Origin: Streptomyces sp. NRRL B-1347
Lineage (GTDB): Bacteria; Actinomycetota; Actinomycetes; Streptomycetales; Streptomycetaceae
DNA: 52,151 nucleotides
Direction of reading: 5' to 3'
Assembly: GCF_000720325.1 (NCBI RefSeq)
Contig: NZ_JOJM01000072.1
Coordinates: 1 to 52,151 of the forward strand
Numbering within the stretch: position 1 is the stretch's first letter; every line of letters starts with the position of its first letter. Both the position numbers and the translations under genes were made by a program. Of the stretch, positions 31,636-43,796 are shown one piece after another. The notes under the pieces were generated by a model that worked only from the letters and a program-made list of their open reading frames with translations, was not told the DNA's origin and made no database searches.

Positions 31636-32670
31636 ATGACCGAGAGCTTCCGCCACAGCGGCGAGTACCTCCAGCAGCAGGCCTCCCCTGGGCACCACGG
31701 CGGTACGCAGGGCGCGTACCCGCCCCCGCCCGCCCATGAGCCGGAGCCCGCCGGGCCGCCCGCGGGCGCGCACCGGCGCCGCGCCAAGGGGCCCGTCGCC
31801 CTCCTGGCCGCGGTCGCCCTCGCCGCCGCGGCCGTCGGCGGCGGCACCGCCTACGCCGTGCAGACCCTCACCGGCGACGACAGCGGGACCGGCGCGAAGA
31901 ACATCAACGGCACGAGCGTCTCCGCGGGCAGCAAGGGCACCGTCTCCGGCGTCGCCGCCGCCGTGACGCCGAGCACCGTCGAGATCAACGCCACCGGCAA
32001 CGCGGGCAAGTCCACCGGCTCCGGCGTGATCATCACCTCCGACGGCGAGATCATCACCAACAACCACGTCATCTCCGGCGCCACCGCCATCACCGTGCGG
32101 ACCAGCGACGGCAAGACGTACCAGGCCAAGACGGTGGGCACGGACAGCAAGAAGGACCTCGCGCTCATCAAGCTGGAGGGCGCGTCGGGCCTGAAGGCCG
32201 CGAGCCTCGGCGACTCCGACAAGGTCCAGGTCGGCGACGAGGTCGTCGCGATCGGCTCGCCCGAGGGGCTGACCGGGACCGTCACCAGCGGCATCATCTC
32301 CGCCCTCGACCGGGACGTGACCGTGTCCGCGGACCCCGGCAAGGGCGGCGGCCAGGAGCGGCAGGGGTCCGGCGGCGGCTGGCCCTTCGAGTTCGGCGGC
32401 CAGGAGTTCAACGGCGACACGGGGTCGTCGAAGACGACGTACAAGGCGCTGCAGACCGACGCGTCGCTCAACCCCGGGAACTCCGGGGGCGCCCTCATCG
32501 ACATGAACGGGAACATCGTCGGGATCAACTCCGCGATGTACGCGCCCAGTTCGGGCAGCGGTGGGGCCGGGGGGTCCGGCGACTCCGGCAGCGTCGGGCT
32601 CGGCTTCGCGATCCCCGTCAACACGGTGAAGGCGGACCTGGCGAAGCTGCGGGCGGGCGCGGACGGCTGA
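31636..32670 (+). CDS. Membrane-anchored trypsin-like protease (HtrA/DegP S1C-like) without PDZ domain
   Basis: A 344-residue serine protease. A disordered cytosolic segment (1-50) leads to a signal anchor (about 53-76, GPVALLAAVALAAAAVGGG). The S1C protease domain has His in ITNNHVISG, Asp in KKDLALIKL and Ser in NPGNSGGALID. HtrA family members usually end with one or more PDZ domains; here the chain stops right after the protease fold with a Gly/Ser-rich loop (GSGGAGGSGDSG) near the end. The start MTESFRHSGEY at 31636 was chosen over GTG 31621 and ATG 31624 by memory of its relatives; its ribosome site is poor. It is followed by a two-component system and may act with it in envelope stress. 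Confidence 0.88.
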   Translation: MTESFRHSGEYLQQQASPGHHGGTQGAYPPPPAHEPEPAGPPAGAHRRRAKGPVALLAAVALAAAAVGGGTAYAVQTLTGDDSGTGAKNINGTSVSAGSKGTVSGVAAAVTPSTVEINATGNAGKSTGSGVIITSDGEIITNNHVISGATAITVRTSDGKTYQAKTVGTDSKKDLALIKLEGASGLKAASLGDSDKVQVGDEVVAIGSPEGLTGTVTSGIISALDRDVTVSADPGKGGGQERQGSGGGWPFEFGGQEFNGDTGSSKTTYKALQTDASLNPGNSGGALIDMNGNIVGINSAMYAPSSGSGGAGGSGDSGSVGLGFAIPVNTVKADLAKLRAGADG

Positions 32671-32672
32671 GG

Positions 32673-32845
32673 CCTCGCGGGGCGCCCCAGGCCCGCCCCT
32701 TCCCGCTCCGGGGGCTCCGCCCCCGTACCCCCGGTCCTCAAACGCCGGACGGGCTGAAACTTCCAGCCTCTCCGGCGTTTGAGGAGCGGGGTCTGGGGCG
32801 GAGCCCCAGTTCGGGAAGGGGCGGGCCTGGGGCGCACCCGCGAGG
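32673..32845. repeat. 173-bp near-perfect inverted repeat (dispersed intergenic element and likely terminator)
   Basis: The arms pair almost throughout: CCTCGCGGGGCGCC (32673) with the end at 32845, CCCGCCCCTTCCCG with CGGGAAGGGGCGGG, GGGGCTCCGCCCC with GGGGCGGAGCCCC, and TCCTCAAACGCCGG (32735) with its complement around 32773-32787. The inner segment recurs at 41179-41199. It lies between htrA and the response regulator gene, both on the plus strand, so would act as a terminator or RNA-stabilising hairpin. Such elements are scattered through Streptomyces genomes. Confidence 0.8.
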
Positions 32846-32903
32846 GCCCGTGCGACGCTGATAGCACCCCTGACCGCACCGGACCCGAGGAAGACCCACA
32901 CCC

Positions 32904-33640
<737 letters not shown>

Positions 33641-33644
<4 letters not shown>

Positions 33645-35071
33645 AGGGCCTGGTGCGCCGTCTGAAGGCGCTGCCGCTGCGCTCGCGGCTCGCGCTGCTG
33701 GTGACGGCGGCGGTGGCGTTCGCGGTCGCCGCGGCGGCGGTGGCGTGCTGGTTCGTGGTGCGCAACGTGCTGGTCAGCTCGCTGGACGACGCGCTGAGCG
33801 AGCGCCGCACCAGCTCGCTCGACGACCAGGTCCGCAGCATGATCGACGACACCGGACGGTGCGGGCGCGCGTCCATCGGGCGGACCAACAGGCCGGATCT
33901 GTATCAGCAGATCTTCCAGGTGGTCGACCAGAACGGCAACGCCTGCATCGTCCTGGGGCGGCCGGACATCACGCTCCAGCTGAAGAAGTCCGACACCGAG
34001 GTCGCGCTGCGCGAGCGGGCCGAGTCCTTCCACGACGCCACCACGTCCGACGGCGTGAAGTACCGCGTCTACACCTATCCAATGCCCGGTCAGCCCCTGG
34101 CGATCTCCATCGCCCGGCCCCTCAACGAGGTCCAGGACACCCTGAGCAACCTCGTCCTGGTGCTGTCCCTGGTGGCCGGGGTGGGCGTCGTCGGCGCGGG
34201 CGCCGCGGGCCTGTGGGTGGCCCGCACCGGCCTTCGTCCCGTGGACGAGCTGACGGCCGCCGTCGAGCACGTGGCCCGTACCGAGGACCTGGGTCTGCGC
34301 ATCCCGACGGAGGAGGCGAGCGACGACGAGATCGCCCGTCTGTCCCGGTCCTTCAACGCCATGACGTCGGCCCTGGCCTCCTCCCGCGACCTCCAGCAGC
34401 AGCTGATCGCCGACGCGGGGCACGAGCTGCGCACCCCGCTCACCTCGCTGCGTACGAACATCGAGCTGCTCGCCCGCAGCGAGGAGACGGGCCGCGCCAT
34501 CCCGCCCGACGACCGCCGGGCGCTGCTCGCGTCGGTCAAGGCGCAGATGACGGAGCTCGCCTCGCTCATCGGCGACCTCCAGGAGCTGTCGCGCCCGGAC
34601 GCGGCGGGCGAGAGCAAGGTGCAGGTCGTCGCGTTGCACGAGGTCGTGGACGCGGCCCTGCAGCGGGCCCGGCTCCGCGGTCCGGAGCTGACGTTCGAGG
34701 CGGACCTCACGCCGTGGTACGTCCGCGCGGAGCCGCCCGCCCTGGAGCGGGCCATCGTCAACGTCCTGGACAACGCGGTGAAGTTCGGCCCGCCGGGCAC
34801 GGCCATCGAGGTCGCCCTGAAGCAGGGCGTCCTGACCGTGCGGGACCACGGCCCCGGCATCCCGCCGGACGAGCTGCCCTACGTCTTCGACCGCTTCTGG
34901 CGCTCCCCCACCGCCCGCAGCCTCCCGGGCTCCGGGCTCGGCCTCTCCATCGTGGCCCGCACGGTCCGCCAGTCCGGCGGCGAGGTGACCCTGGGCCCGG
35001 CCCCCACCACCGGAACGGTCGCCACGATCACCCTGCCGGGTGCCCCGACGCCGCCGCCCGCGGCGCCCTGA
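33641..35071 (+). CDS. Sensor histidine kinase
   Basis: A 476-residue membrane kinase. Helix 1 is at about residues 17-40, an extracytoplasmic sensor at about 41-160, helix 2 at about 165-190, HAMP at about 191-245. The H-box is [15 protein letters not shown] (His at about 265), N-box [11 protein letters not shown]1 VRDHGPGIP and G2 GSGLGLSIV. The sensor domain has two cysteines ([10 protein letters not shown] and NGNACIVLG) that could form a disulfide. GTG at 33641 overlaps the regulator stop by four bases. It phosphorylates the response regulator encoded just before it. Signal unknown. Confidence 0.94.
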
Positions 35072-35091
35072 CGAACCCCGTACGAAAACAA

Positions 35092-35167
35092 ACGAGACGC
35101 AACGTCTTGCCAAGGCGTCGCGAAGGCGCTATGGTGAAGCCACTTCGAACGAGACGGACCGTCTCGT
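35092..35167 (+). promoter_or_regulatory. Promoter of the ABC-F gene with two TetR-type operators
   Basis: Promoter TTGCCA (35107-35112), 17 bases, TATGGT (35130-35135). A perfect palindrome ACGAGACGGACCGTCTCGT (35149-35167, 9-base arms) lies just after the predicted start, and a weaker copy ACGAGACGCAACGTCTTG (35092-35109) overlaps the -35. Sites on both sides of a promoter are typical of tight TetR-family repression. No TetR gene is adjacent. Confidence 0.65.
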
Positions 35168-35206
35168 CTCGGAATTTGACCCTATCGCCTGCGAAAGAAG
35201 CCTCAT

Positions 35207-36841
<1,635 letters not shown>

Positions 36842-36877
36842 GGCACCGCGCCCTGCCGCCCACCACCCTCGCCGGGC

Positions 36878-38086
36878 CTAGTCGCCGAAGCCGATGCCGT
36901 AGCCCTCGACGCCCGCTCGGATTCCGTCCCGTTCGACCGTCACGTCGCGCAGCGCCACCGCCCCCTCGCCCGGCAGCTCCGGGAGTTGGAAGGCGAGGGT
37001 GAGGCGGTCGACGAGGACGGGGCGGGTGAGTTCTTCGAGGCCCTTGAGGAGGGCGGGGTCCAGGCCGAGGCGGCGGAGCAGCTCGGGGTGGCGGCGGGCC
37101 ACGTCCAGGAGGTTCAGGCGCATCACGTCGTCGACGAACCGGGGCGACCCGGTGAGCTCGTTGAGCTTGGCGTCGCTGCGCAGCGCCTCGCGCACGGCCG
37201 CGTCGGGCAGGCCGAGCCGGTGGGCGATCGCCGGCACCGCGAGGAGCGCCTCGGCCCGGTCCGACTCGCGGGCCACCCGCCCGGCGGACTTCCGGCTCAG
37301 GTGCAGCCCCTCGGAGGCCCGCGCGCCGGGCCGGTACGTCGCCAGGTCGCCGATGTCGAGCCGCATCCGGTCGATGTCGGTGGCCACGCCGCGCACGCCG
37401 ACCCGCTCGATGTGGGCGTCGGCGCGCACCTTCAGGTCGTGCCCGGCGACGGGCAGCGTGCCGCGTGCCAGGACCTGGTCGCGGCCGTGCCCGGTGAAGG
37501 TGACCTGCGAGGCGCCGAGTTCGCGGTTCAGGTCGTCGAAGGAGAGCAGCACCTCGCCGTGCATCTTGTCGATGAGGGCGCCGGTGAGGGAGGTGGGCCC
37601 GTCGCCCTTGAGGGTCACGTCCGTCGCGGTCGCCGAGACCTTCGCGAGCGAGACCCGGTCGGCGGCGACGTCGGGGACGGTGACCTCGACCTCGTCCAGG
37701 CGCTGGTCGAGGACCTGGGTGAGGAAGGGGAAGCCCTCGATGTCGACCTCGGGCGCCGCGCTGAGGTTCAGCTGGTCCTTGAGCTTGGCGGCGGCCTCGT
37801 GCTCGGCGTACAGCAGCGCCCAGCGGTCGGCGAGGACGAGGAAGGCGGCGCCGACGGCGAGCGCGACGAGGGTCTTCGCGGCGAACGGGAGCCCGGCGAA
37901 CCGGTTGCGGCGGCGTCGGCTGCCGCGCCGGTGGTTGGGCGGGGACCAGGGCTCGTCGTCCGCGTCCCCGACGTCCTCTTCGAGGAAGTCGTCCAGCGGG
38001 TTCGGCGCGAGCTCGGCCAGTTCGTCGTACGGGTTGGGCTTCGCTATGGGGTCAGTCGTGGGGGCTATGCGGTGGGGGGAACGCAT
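36878..38086 (-). CDS. DUF2993 (LmeA-like) membrane-anchored protein, long form
   Basis: A 402-residue protein. A long acidic then basic cytosolic N-terminus (1-70, ending GSRRRRNRFAG) precedes one membrane helix (about 73-90, TLVALAVGAAFLVLADRW). The DUF2993 region follows from about 95, with IEGFPFLTQVLDQRLDEVEV, then about 270 residues on the extracytoplasmic side. It is a paralogue of the 24276-25028 product with the same GFPFLTQV hallmark. It probably binds lipids at the outer face of the membrane. It converges on the ABC-F gene, and lies downstream of the nucleotidase gene on the same strand. Confidence 0.85.
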   Translation of the reverse strand: MRSPHRIAPTTDPIAKPNPYDELAELAPNPLDDFLEEDVGDADDEPWSPPNHRRGSRRRRNRFAGLPFAAKTLVALAVGAAFLVLADRWALLYAEHEAAAKLKDQLNLSAAPEVDIEGFPFLTQVLDQRLDEVEVTVPDVAADRVSLAKVSATATDVTLKGDGPTSLTGALIDKMHGEVLLSFDDLNRELGASQVTFTGHGRDQVLARGTLPVAGHDLKVRADAHIERVGVRGVATDIDRMRLDIGDLATYRPGARASEGLHLSRKSAGRVARESDRAEALLAVPAIAHRLGLPDAAVREALRSDAKLNELTGSPRFVDDVMRLNLLDVARRHPELLRRLGLDPALLKGLEELTRPVLVDRLTLAFQLPELPGEGAVALRDVTVERDGIRAGVEGYGIGFGD

Positions 38087-38138
38087 CAGGTGATCTCACC
38101 ACACGCTCACACCCCACCCCAAGCCTCACTGCGGAGAG

Positions 38139-39986
38139 TTACTTCACAACCGTGATCCGGTCGGCCTTCGGCGGCGCGATCGGCTTGGCGGCCGAGGAGT
38201 TCGCGGCGAAGTAGTCGTTGAGCGCCTTCAGGTCGTCCGCGCCGACCAGCGGCTTCGTGCCCTTGCCCAGCTCGGCGAAGCCGTCACCGCCGCCCGCGAG
38301 GAAGGAGTTGAGGGCGACGCGGTAGGTGGCGTTCGCCGCCAGCGGCTGACCGTTCAGCTTCACCGATTCGGTGACGATCCGGTCCGCGCCCGTCTTCGTC
38401 ATGTCCAGCGTGTACGTGAGTCCCGCCGAGATCTGGAGGATCTTCGGGGAGGCCTCGTTCGGGCCGCTGACCTGCTGGCGCAGGGCGGTGAGCAGCTGCG
38501 CGCCGGTGAGGTCGACGAGGTTCACGGTGTTGGCGAACGGCTGCACGGTGAACGCCTCGCCGTAGGTCACGACGCCGTCGCCCTCGCCGCCGCTCGCCTT
38601 GTGGACGAGGTCGGAGCGGATGCCGCCCGGGTTCATCAGGGCCACGGCGGCCTTCGGGTCCAGGGACTTGGCGTGCGCGAGCTGCGCGTCGGCGATGAGG
38701 TCACCGAGCGGCGACTCGGGCGTCGCGGCACCGCGGCCGGGGATGTCGCCGGAGATGTAGCCGACGGGCCTGTTGGCGATCGGCGCGGCCAGCTTGTTCC
38801 AGCGGTCGATCAGGCGCGTCATGTCGGCGGCCTTGGGCTGCGTACGGCTGACGACGTGGTTGGCCGACTTCACGCCGGTGCGCACGATGTCCTTGGTCTT
38901 GCGGTCGTACGTCAGCGTGGTGTCGGTGTAGAGCTTCCCGTAGGAGGACGCCGACGTGACCATGCGCGGCTTGCCCGCGGGGTCGGGGATGGTGCAGACG
39001 TACGCCTGGTGCGTGTGGCCGGTGACGAACGCGTCGACCTTGGGCGAGGCGTTCTTGGCGATCGCCGCGATCGGGCCGGAGATGCCGTCGCCCGCGCCCG
39101 GCGAGTCGCAGTCGTAGTTGTAGGCCTGGCTGGCCGGGGAGCCGCCCTCGTGGATGAGGGTGACGATCGACTTCACGCCCTGTTTGTCGAGGACCTTCGC
39201 GTACTTGTTGATCGTCTCGACCTCGTCGTGGAACTTCAGGCCCTTGATGCCGTCGGCCGAGACGATGTCCGGGGTGCCTTCGAGGGTGAGGCCGATGAAG
39301 CCGATCTTCACGCCCTTGTGCTTCCACACGTAGTAGGGCTTGAGGAGGGACTTGCCGGTCTTCTCCTTGGTGACGTTGGCCGTCAGGTAGGGGAAGTCGG
39401 CGCCCTCGAACTTCTTGGCCTTGCCGTGCTTGTCCTTCTCGTAGCAGCCGTCCTTGGGGTGACAGCCGCCGTTCTGGATGCGCGACAGTTCCTTGGCGCC
39501 CTCGTCGAACTCGTGGTTGCCGACGCTGGAGACGTCCAGGTCCATCTTGTTCAGGGCCTCGACGCTCGGCTCGTCGTGGAAGAGGCCGGACAGGAGCGGG
39601 CTCGCGCCTATGAGGTCGCCGGCCGCCGCGGTGATCGAGTACGGGTGGCCCTTCCGGGCCGTGCGCAGGGAGGTCGCCAGGTACTCGGCGCCGCCCGCGT
39701 CGACCTTCTTCTCCGTGCCGTCCGGCTGCTTCTCGGTGACCTGGCCCGAGGACCCGGCGGGCGCCTGGAGGTTGCCGTGGAAGTCGTTGAAGGAGAGCAG
39801 CTGCACATCGACCGTGCGCTTCTTGCCGTGGTGGCCCACGGCCGCCATCCGGTCCTGACCCTGCTCCTGGCCCGCGGCGGCGGGCAGCGCGGCGGCGAGC
39901 GCGCCGACGGTGGCGAGGCCCGCCGTGAGGGCGAGCACCCGGGCGGCTCTGCGCCTCGGCCTGCGTGGCTGGGATGTGGCTGACAC
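38139..39986 (-). CDS. Secreted bifunctional metallophosphatase/5'-nucleotidase
   Basis: A 615-residue exported enzyme. GTG at 39986 follows AGGGGA. A twin-arginine-like start (PRRPRRRAARVLAL) and hydrophobic segment end in LPAAAG (about residue 37). The metallophosphatase domain (about 55-340) has SFNDFHGNL, GDLIGASPL, NHEFD and GHTHQAYV. The C-terminal 5'-nucleotidase domain (about 370-600) has MNPGGIRSDL and NSFLAGGGDGF. It dephosphorylates extracellular nucleotides to provide phosphate and nucleosides, in line with the phosphate genes further right. No PHO box was seen upstream. It is divergent from mshD. Confidence 0.92.
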   Translation of the reverse strand: MSATSQPRRPRRRAARVLALTAGLATVGALAAALPAAAGQEQGQDRMAAVGHHGKKRTVDVQLLSFNDFHGNLQAPAGSSGQVTEKQPDGTEKKVDAGGAEYLATSLRTARKGHPYSITAAAGDLIGASPLLSGLFHDEPSVEALNKMDLDVSSVGNHEFDEGAKELSRIQNGGCHPKDGCYEKDKHGKAKKFEGADFPYLTANVTKEKTGKSLLKPYYVWKHKGVKIGFIGLTLEGTPDIVSADGIKGLKFHDEVETINKYAKVLDKQGVKSIVTLIHEGGSPASQAYNYDCDSPGAGDGISGPIAAIAKNASPKVDAFVTGHTHQAYVCTIPDPAGKPRMVTSASSYGKLYTDTTLTYDRKTKDIVRTGVKSANHVVSRTQPKAADMTRLIDRWNKLAAPIANRPVGYISGDIPGRGAATPESPLGDLIADAQLAHAKSLDPKAAVALMNPGGIRSDLVHKASGGEGDGVVTYGEAFTVQPFANTVNLVDLTGAQLLTALRQQVSGPNEASPKILQISAGLTYTLDMTKTGADRIVTESVKLNGQPLAANATYRVALNSFLAGGGDGFAELGKGTKPLVGADDLKALNDYFAANSSAAKPIAPPKADRITVVK

Positions 39987-40143
39987 GTGTTCCCCTGGGG
40001 TGGTGTGGACGACTGGGGCCGTGCGGAAGCCTATGGTCAACGCGCGTAGCGCAACAGAGTCCCGGTGGTTACAGCCTGATAGCCATTCACCGCCGCCCAG
40101 GCGCTGTCGTGCCGTCGCCACCCTTCGACTTACCCTCGGATCC

Positions 40144-41139
40144 ATGACAGACGAGACGCCCGCCAGGACCCCCGCCGCCCTCCGCCAGATCGACACGTAC
40201 GACGTGCTCACGGACGAGCAGGCCGCCGCCGTGCTCGCGCTCCTCGCGGAGGCCGCGCGCACCGACGGCCAGCAGGCCGTGTCCGAGCAGGGGCGGCTCC
40301 AGCTGCGGAACTTCACAGCGTCGCGCAGCGACTCGGTTGAGGGTGGTGGTGGGCGACGGGCGGGCGGCGCCCGCGAGGGCGTGCGGCATCTGCTCCTGAC
40401 GGTCGACGGCGAACTCGTGGGCTACGCACAGCTGGAGGACAACGACCCCGTGGAGGCCCCGGCCGCCGAGCTGGTGGTGCACCCGGCGCACCGCGGCCAC
40501 GGGCACGGGCGGGCGCTCGGCACCGCGCTGCTCGCGGAGTCCGGCAGGCGGCTGCGGGTGTGGGCACACGGCGGGCACTCCGCGGCCCGGCACCTGGCGC
40601 AGGTGCTCGGCCTCACCCTGTTCCGCGAGCTGCGCCAGATGCGGCGCCCCCTCGACGGCCTGGACCTCGACGAGCCGGTGCTGCCCGAGGGCGTGCGCGT
40701 GCGCGCCTTCGTCCCCGGCGCGGACGACGCGGCGTGGCTCGCGGTGAACGCGGAGGCGTTCGCGCACCACCCGGAGCAGGGCTCCCTGACGCAGCGGGAC
40801 CTCGACGACCGCAAGGCGGAGCCGTGGTTCGACCCGGCCGGGTTCTTCCTCGCCGAGCGCGGGCCCGAGGGCGGAGCCGAACTGATCGGCTTCCACTGGA
40901 CGAAGACGCACGCGGCGGAGCGCCTCGGCGAGGTGTACGTCCTCGGGGTGCGCCCCGGCGCGCAGGGCGGCGGCCTCGGCAAGGCGCTCACCGCGATCGG
41001 CCTCCGCCACCTGGCCGCGGCGGGCCTGCCGACGGCGATGCTGTACGTGGACGCGGACAACAAGGCGGCGGTGAACGTGTACGAGCGCATGGGCTTCACC
41101 ACCCACGAGACGGACCTGATGTACCGCACGGAGTCCTGA
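40144..41139 (+). CDS. mshD: Mycothiol synthase
   Basis: A 331-residue protein with two GNAT domains (about 15-165 and 185-325). It transfers acetyl from acetyl-CoA to Cys-GlcN-Ins, the last step of mycothiol synthesis. Acetyl-CoA loops are PAHRGHGHGRALG (domain 1) and RPGAQGGGLGKAL (domain 2); the C-terminal LYVDADNKAAVNVYERMGF is typical of MshD. A Gly/Arg-rich stretch (SRSDSVEGGGGRRAGGAREG, residues about 60-79) interrupts domain 1 and uses less usual GGT codons; it may be a lineage-specific insertion. A -10 TACCCT (40131-40136) puts the message start one base before the ATG, so it is leaderless. Confidence 0.94.
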   Translation: MTDETPARTPAALRQIDTYDVLTDEQAAAVLALLAEAARTDGQQAVSEQGRLQLRNFTASRSDSVEGGGGRRAGGAREGVRHLLLTVDGELVGYAQLEDNDPVEAPAAELVVHPAHRGHGHGRALGTALLAESGRRLRVWAHGGHSAARHLAQVLGLTLFRELRQMRRPLDGLDLDEPVLPEGVRVRAFVPGADDAAWLAVNAEAFAHHPEQGSLTQRDLDDRKAEPWFDPAGFFLAERGPEGGAELIGFHWTKTHAAERLGEVYVLGVRPGAQGGGLGKALTAIGLRHLAAAGLPTAMLYVDADNKAAVNVYERMGFTTHETDLMYRTES

Positions 41140-41178
41140 CGGGGGACCTCCGGGACGGCTCGTCGCGCTGCGCGCTCG

Positions 41179-41199
41179 TCCTCAAACGCCGGACGGGCT
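41179..41199 (+). repeat. Fragment of the dispersed intergenic element
   Basis: The 21 bases beginning TCCTCAAACGCCGGACGGG are identical to 32735-32755 in the large inverted repeat after htrA. Only this part is present here. It lies in the 383-base gap between mshD and ppk. Confidence 0.75.
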
Positions 41200-41320
41200 C
41201 AGCCCCCCGGCACGGGCCCGCCGCCACGAACGCCGACCCGCGCCGCTCGCGTCCGGGGCGAACTCGGAGCGGGGCCGCACCAGTTCGTCCGGGCCGCGCG
41301 GCTGACCGGGGCGCCGTGTA

Positions 41321-41356
41321 GACGCCTGGGAGTCCCCATGCGCACTCCCAGGCGTC
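41321..41356. terminator. Hairpin between mshD and ppk
   Basis: Perfect 13-base arms GACGCCTGGGAGT (41321) and ACTCCCAGGCGTC (41344-41356) with a 10-base loop, 182 bases after mshD. A terminator is likely; the ppk promoter must lie in the remaining 166 bases, where no PHO box is evident. Confidence 0.65.
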
Positions 41357-41522
41357 ATGTCGGCGTAACCAATGATTCAGACAGGCTTGCGACGCTCAGG
41401 CAATGCAGCCCCCCACCGTGCCCGACCCGGTGCAGGACCGTGCGCGCCACAACGGCCGGGTCCGTCCCGCGCCCGCGCTCTCCGGCGCGCCCGCCGGGGG
41501 TGGCGCGCGGAAGAATAAGACC

Positions 41523-43796
41523 ATGAGCGAGCCCACCGCGCAGACCGAAGCCCCGAGCCCCGACTCCGACGGCATCCGGCACGTCCAGCCCTCCGTGGGC
41601 GCCCTCGCCGCGCACCGGCCGCACACCGTCGCGGCCGCCGTGTCCGACCTCGATCCGGACATCGACGCCGACCTCGACGCGTACGACGAGGACGCCCAGA
41701 CCGGCCACGACGGCACCGCGCTGCCGCAGGGCCGCTTCCTGGACCGGGAGCGCAGCTGGCTCGCCTTCAACGAACGCGTCCTGGAGCTCGCCGAGGACCC
41801 GGGCACCCCGCTCCTGGAGCGGGCGAACTTCCTGGCGATCTTCGCCTCGAACCTGGACGAGTTCTTCATGGTCCGGGTCGCGGGCCTCAAGCGCCGCATC
41901 GCGACCGGCGTCGCCACCCGCTCGGCCTCCGGCCTCCAGCCCCGCGAGGTCCTGGAGCTCATCTGGAACCGCTCCCGCGAGCTCATGGCCCGGCACGCCG
42001 CCTGCTACCAGGAAGAGGTCGCCCCCGCCCTCGCCGACGAGGGCATCCACGTGGTGCGCTGGCACGAGCTCACCGACAAGGAGCAGTCCCGGCTCTACAC
42101 GCTGTTCATGCAGCGCATCTTCCCCGTGCTCACTCCCCTGGCCGTGGACCCCGCCCACCCCTTCCCCTACATCTCGGGCCTGTCCCTGAACCTCGCCGTG
42201 GTGATCGAGAACCCGGTCACCGGCCACGAGCACTTCGCCCGCGTCAAGGTCCCGCCGCTGCTCTCCCGCTTCCTGGAGGCCTCGCCGCAGCGGTACGTCC
42301 CCATCGAGGACGTCATCGCCGCGCCCAAGCACCTCCAGGAGCTGTTCCCGGGGATGAACATCCGGGAGCACCACATGTTCCGGCTCACCCGGAACGAGGA
42401 CCTGGAGGTGGAGGAGGACGACGCGGAGAACCTCCTCCAGGCCCTGGAGAAGGAGCTCATGCGGCGCCGCTTCGGGCCGCCGGTGCGCCTGGAGGTCGAG
42501 GAGTCCATCGACAAGGACGTCCTCGACCTGCTGGTGCGCGAGCTGAAGATCAGCGAGGCCGAGGTGTACCCGCTGCCGGGGCCGCTCGACCTCACCGGCC
42601 TGTTCGCCATCGCGGGCCTGGACCGGCCCGAGCTGAAGTACCCCAAGTTCGTCGCGGGCACCCACCGGGACCTCGCCGAGGTCGAGTCGGCGTCCGCGCC
42701 CGACATCTTCGCCGCCCTGCGCGGCGGCCACGACGTGCTCCTGCACCACCCGTACGACTCGTTCTCCACGTCCGTGCAGGCCTTCCTCGAACAGGCCGCC
42801 GCCGACGAGAACGTGCTCGCCATCAAGCAGACCCTGTACCGCACCTCCGGCGACTCGCCGATAGTGGACGCGCTCATCGACGCCGCCGAGTCCGGCAAGC
42901 AGGTCCTCGTCCTGGTGGAGCTCAAGGCCCGCTTCGACGAGCAGGCCAACATCAAGTGGGCCCGCAAGCTGGAGGAGGCGGGCTGCCACGTCGTCTACGG
43001 CCTGGTCGGCCTGAAGACCCACTGCAAGCTGTCGCTCGTCGTCCGCCAGGAGGGCGACCAGCTGATGCGCTACTCGCACGTCGGCACCGGCAACTACCAC
43101 CCCAAGACCGCGCGCCTGTACGAGGACCTGGGCCTGCTCACCGCCAACCAGGAAGTCGGCGCGGACCTCTCGGACCTGTTCAACCGGCTCTCCGGCTACT
43201 CGCGCCGCGAGACCTACCGCCGGCTGCTCGTGGCCCCGCGCTCCCTGCGCGACGGCCTGATCACCCGCATCAACCGGGAGGTCCAGCACCACCGCGCGGG
43301 CCGCCCCGCCTACGTCCGCATCAAGGTCAACTCGATCGTCGACGAGGCCATCATCGACGCGCTGTACCGCGCCTCGCAGGCGGGTGTCACGGTGGACGTG
43401 TGGGTGCGCGGCATCTGCGCGGTGCGGCCCGGGGTCGCGGGCCTTTCCGAGAACATACGCGTGCGTTCCGTGCTCGGCCGCTTCCTGGAGCACTCCCGGG
43501 TCTTCGCCTTCGGCAACGGCGGCGAACCGGAGGTGTGGATCGGCAGCGCCGACATGATGCACCGCAATCTCGACCGCCGCATCGAGGCGATGGTGAGGGT
43601 CATGGCCCCGGCTCACCGGGCCACCCTCAACCGGCTGCTCGAGACCGGCATGTCGGACACCACGGCCTCGTGGCACCTGGGGGCGGACGGCAACTGGACG
43701 CGGCACGCCACGGACCCGGAAGGCCAGCCCCTGCGGAACGTACAGGAGATGCTCATAGACGCCCGGAGGCGCCGGCGTGGCACAGCAACACCATGA
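41523..43796 (+). CDS. ppk: Polyphosphate kinase 1
   Basis: A 757-residue enzyme that makes polyphosphate from ATP, reversibly. After a disordered 65-residue N-terminus come the N domain ([21 protein letters not shown]), head domain, and two phospholipase D-like catalytic domains. The autophosphorylated histidine is H519 in [31 protein letters not shown] and a C-terminal [19 protein letters not shown] are also diagnostic. ATG at 41523 follows GGAAG at nine bases. It overlaps the CHAD gene by 20 bases and is transcribed with it. In Streptomyces, Ppk links phosphate limitation to antibiotic production. No PHO box is visible directly upstream. Confidence 0.96.
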   Translation: MSEPTAQTEAPSPDSDGIRHVQPSVGALAAHRPHTVAAAVSDLDPDIDADLDAYDEDAQTGHDGTALPQGRFLDRERSWLAFNERVLELAEDPGTPLLERANFLAIFASNLDEFFMVRVAGLKRRIATGVATRSASGLQPREVLELIWNRSRELMARHAACYQEEVAPALADEGIHVVRWHELTDKEQSRLYTLFMQRIFPVLTPLAVDPAHPFPYISGLSLNLAVVIENPVTGHEHFARVKVPPLLSRFLEASPQRYVPIEDVIAAPKHLQELFPGMNIREHHMFRLTRNEDLEVEEDDAENLLQALEKELMRRRFGPPVRLEVEESIDKDVLDLLVRELKISEAEVYPLPGPLDLTGLFAIAGLDRPELKYPKFVAGTHRDLAEVESASAPDIFAALRGGHDVLLHHPYDSFSTSVQAFLEQAAADENVLAIKQTLYRTSGDSPIVDALIDAAESGKQVLVLVELKARFDEQANIKWARKLEEAGCHVVYGLVGLKTHCKLSLVVRQEGDQLMRYSHVGTGNYHPKTARLYEDLGLLTANQEVGADLSDLFNRLSGYSRRETYRRLLVAPRSLRDGLITRINREVQHHRAGRPAYVRIKVNSIVDEAIIDALYRASQAGVTVDVWVRGICAVRPGVAGLSENIRVRSVLGRFLEHSRVFAFGNGGEPEVWIGSADMMHRNLDRRIEAMVRVMAPAHRATLNRLLETGMSDTTASWHLGADGNWTRHATDPEGQPLRNVQEMLIDARRRRRGTATP

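Noticed and set aside
36842..36877. Terminator between the convergent ABC-F and DUF2993 genes
   Set aside because: The 36 bases hold no stem of useful length.
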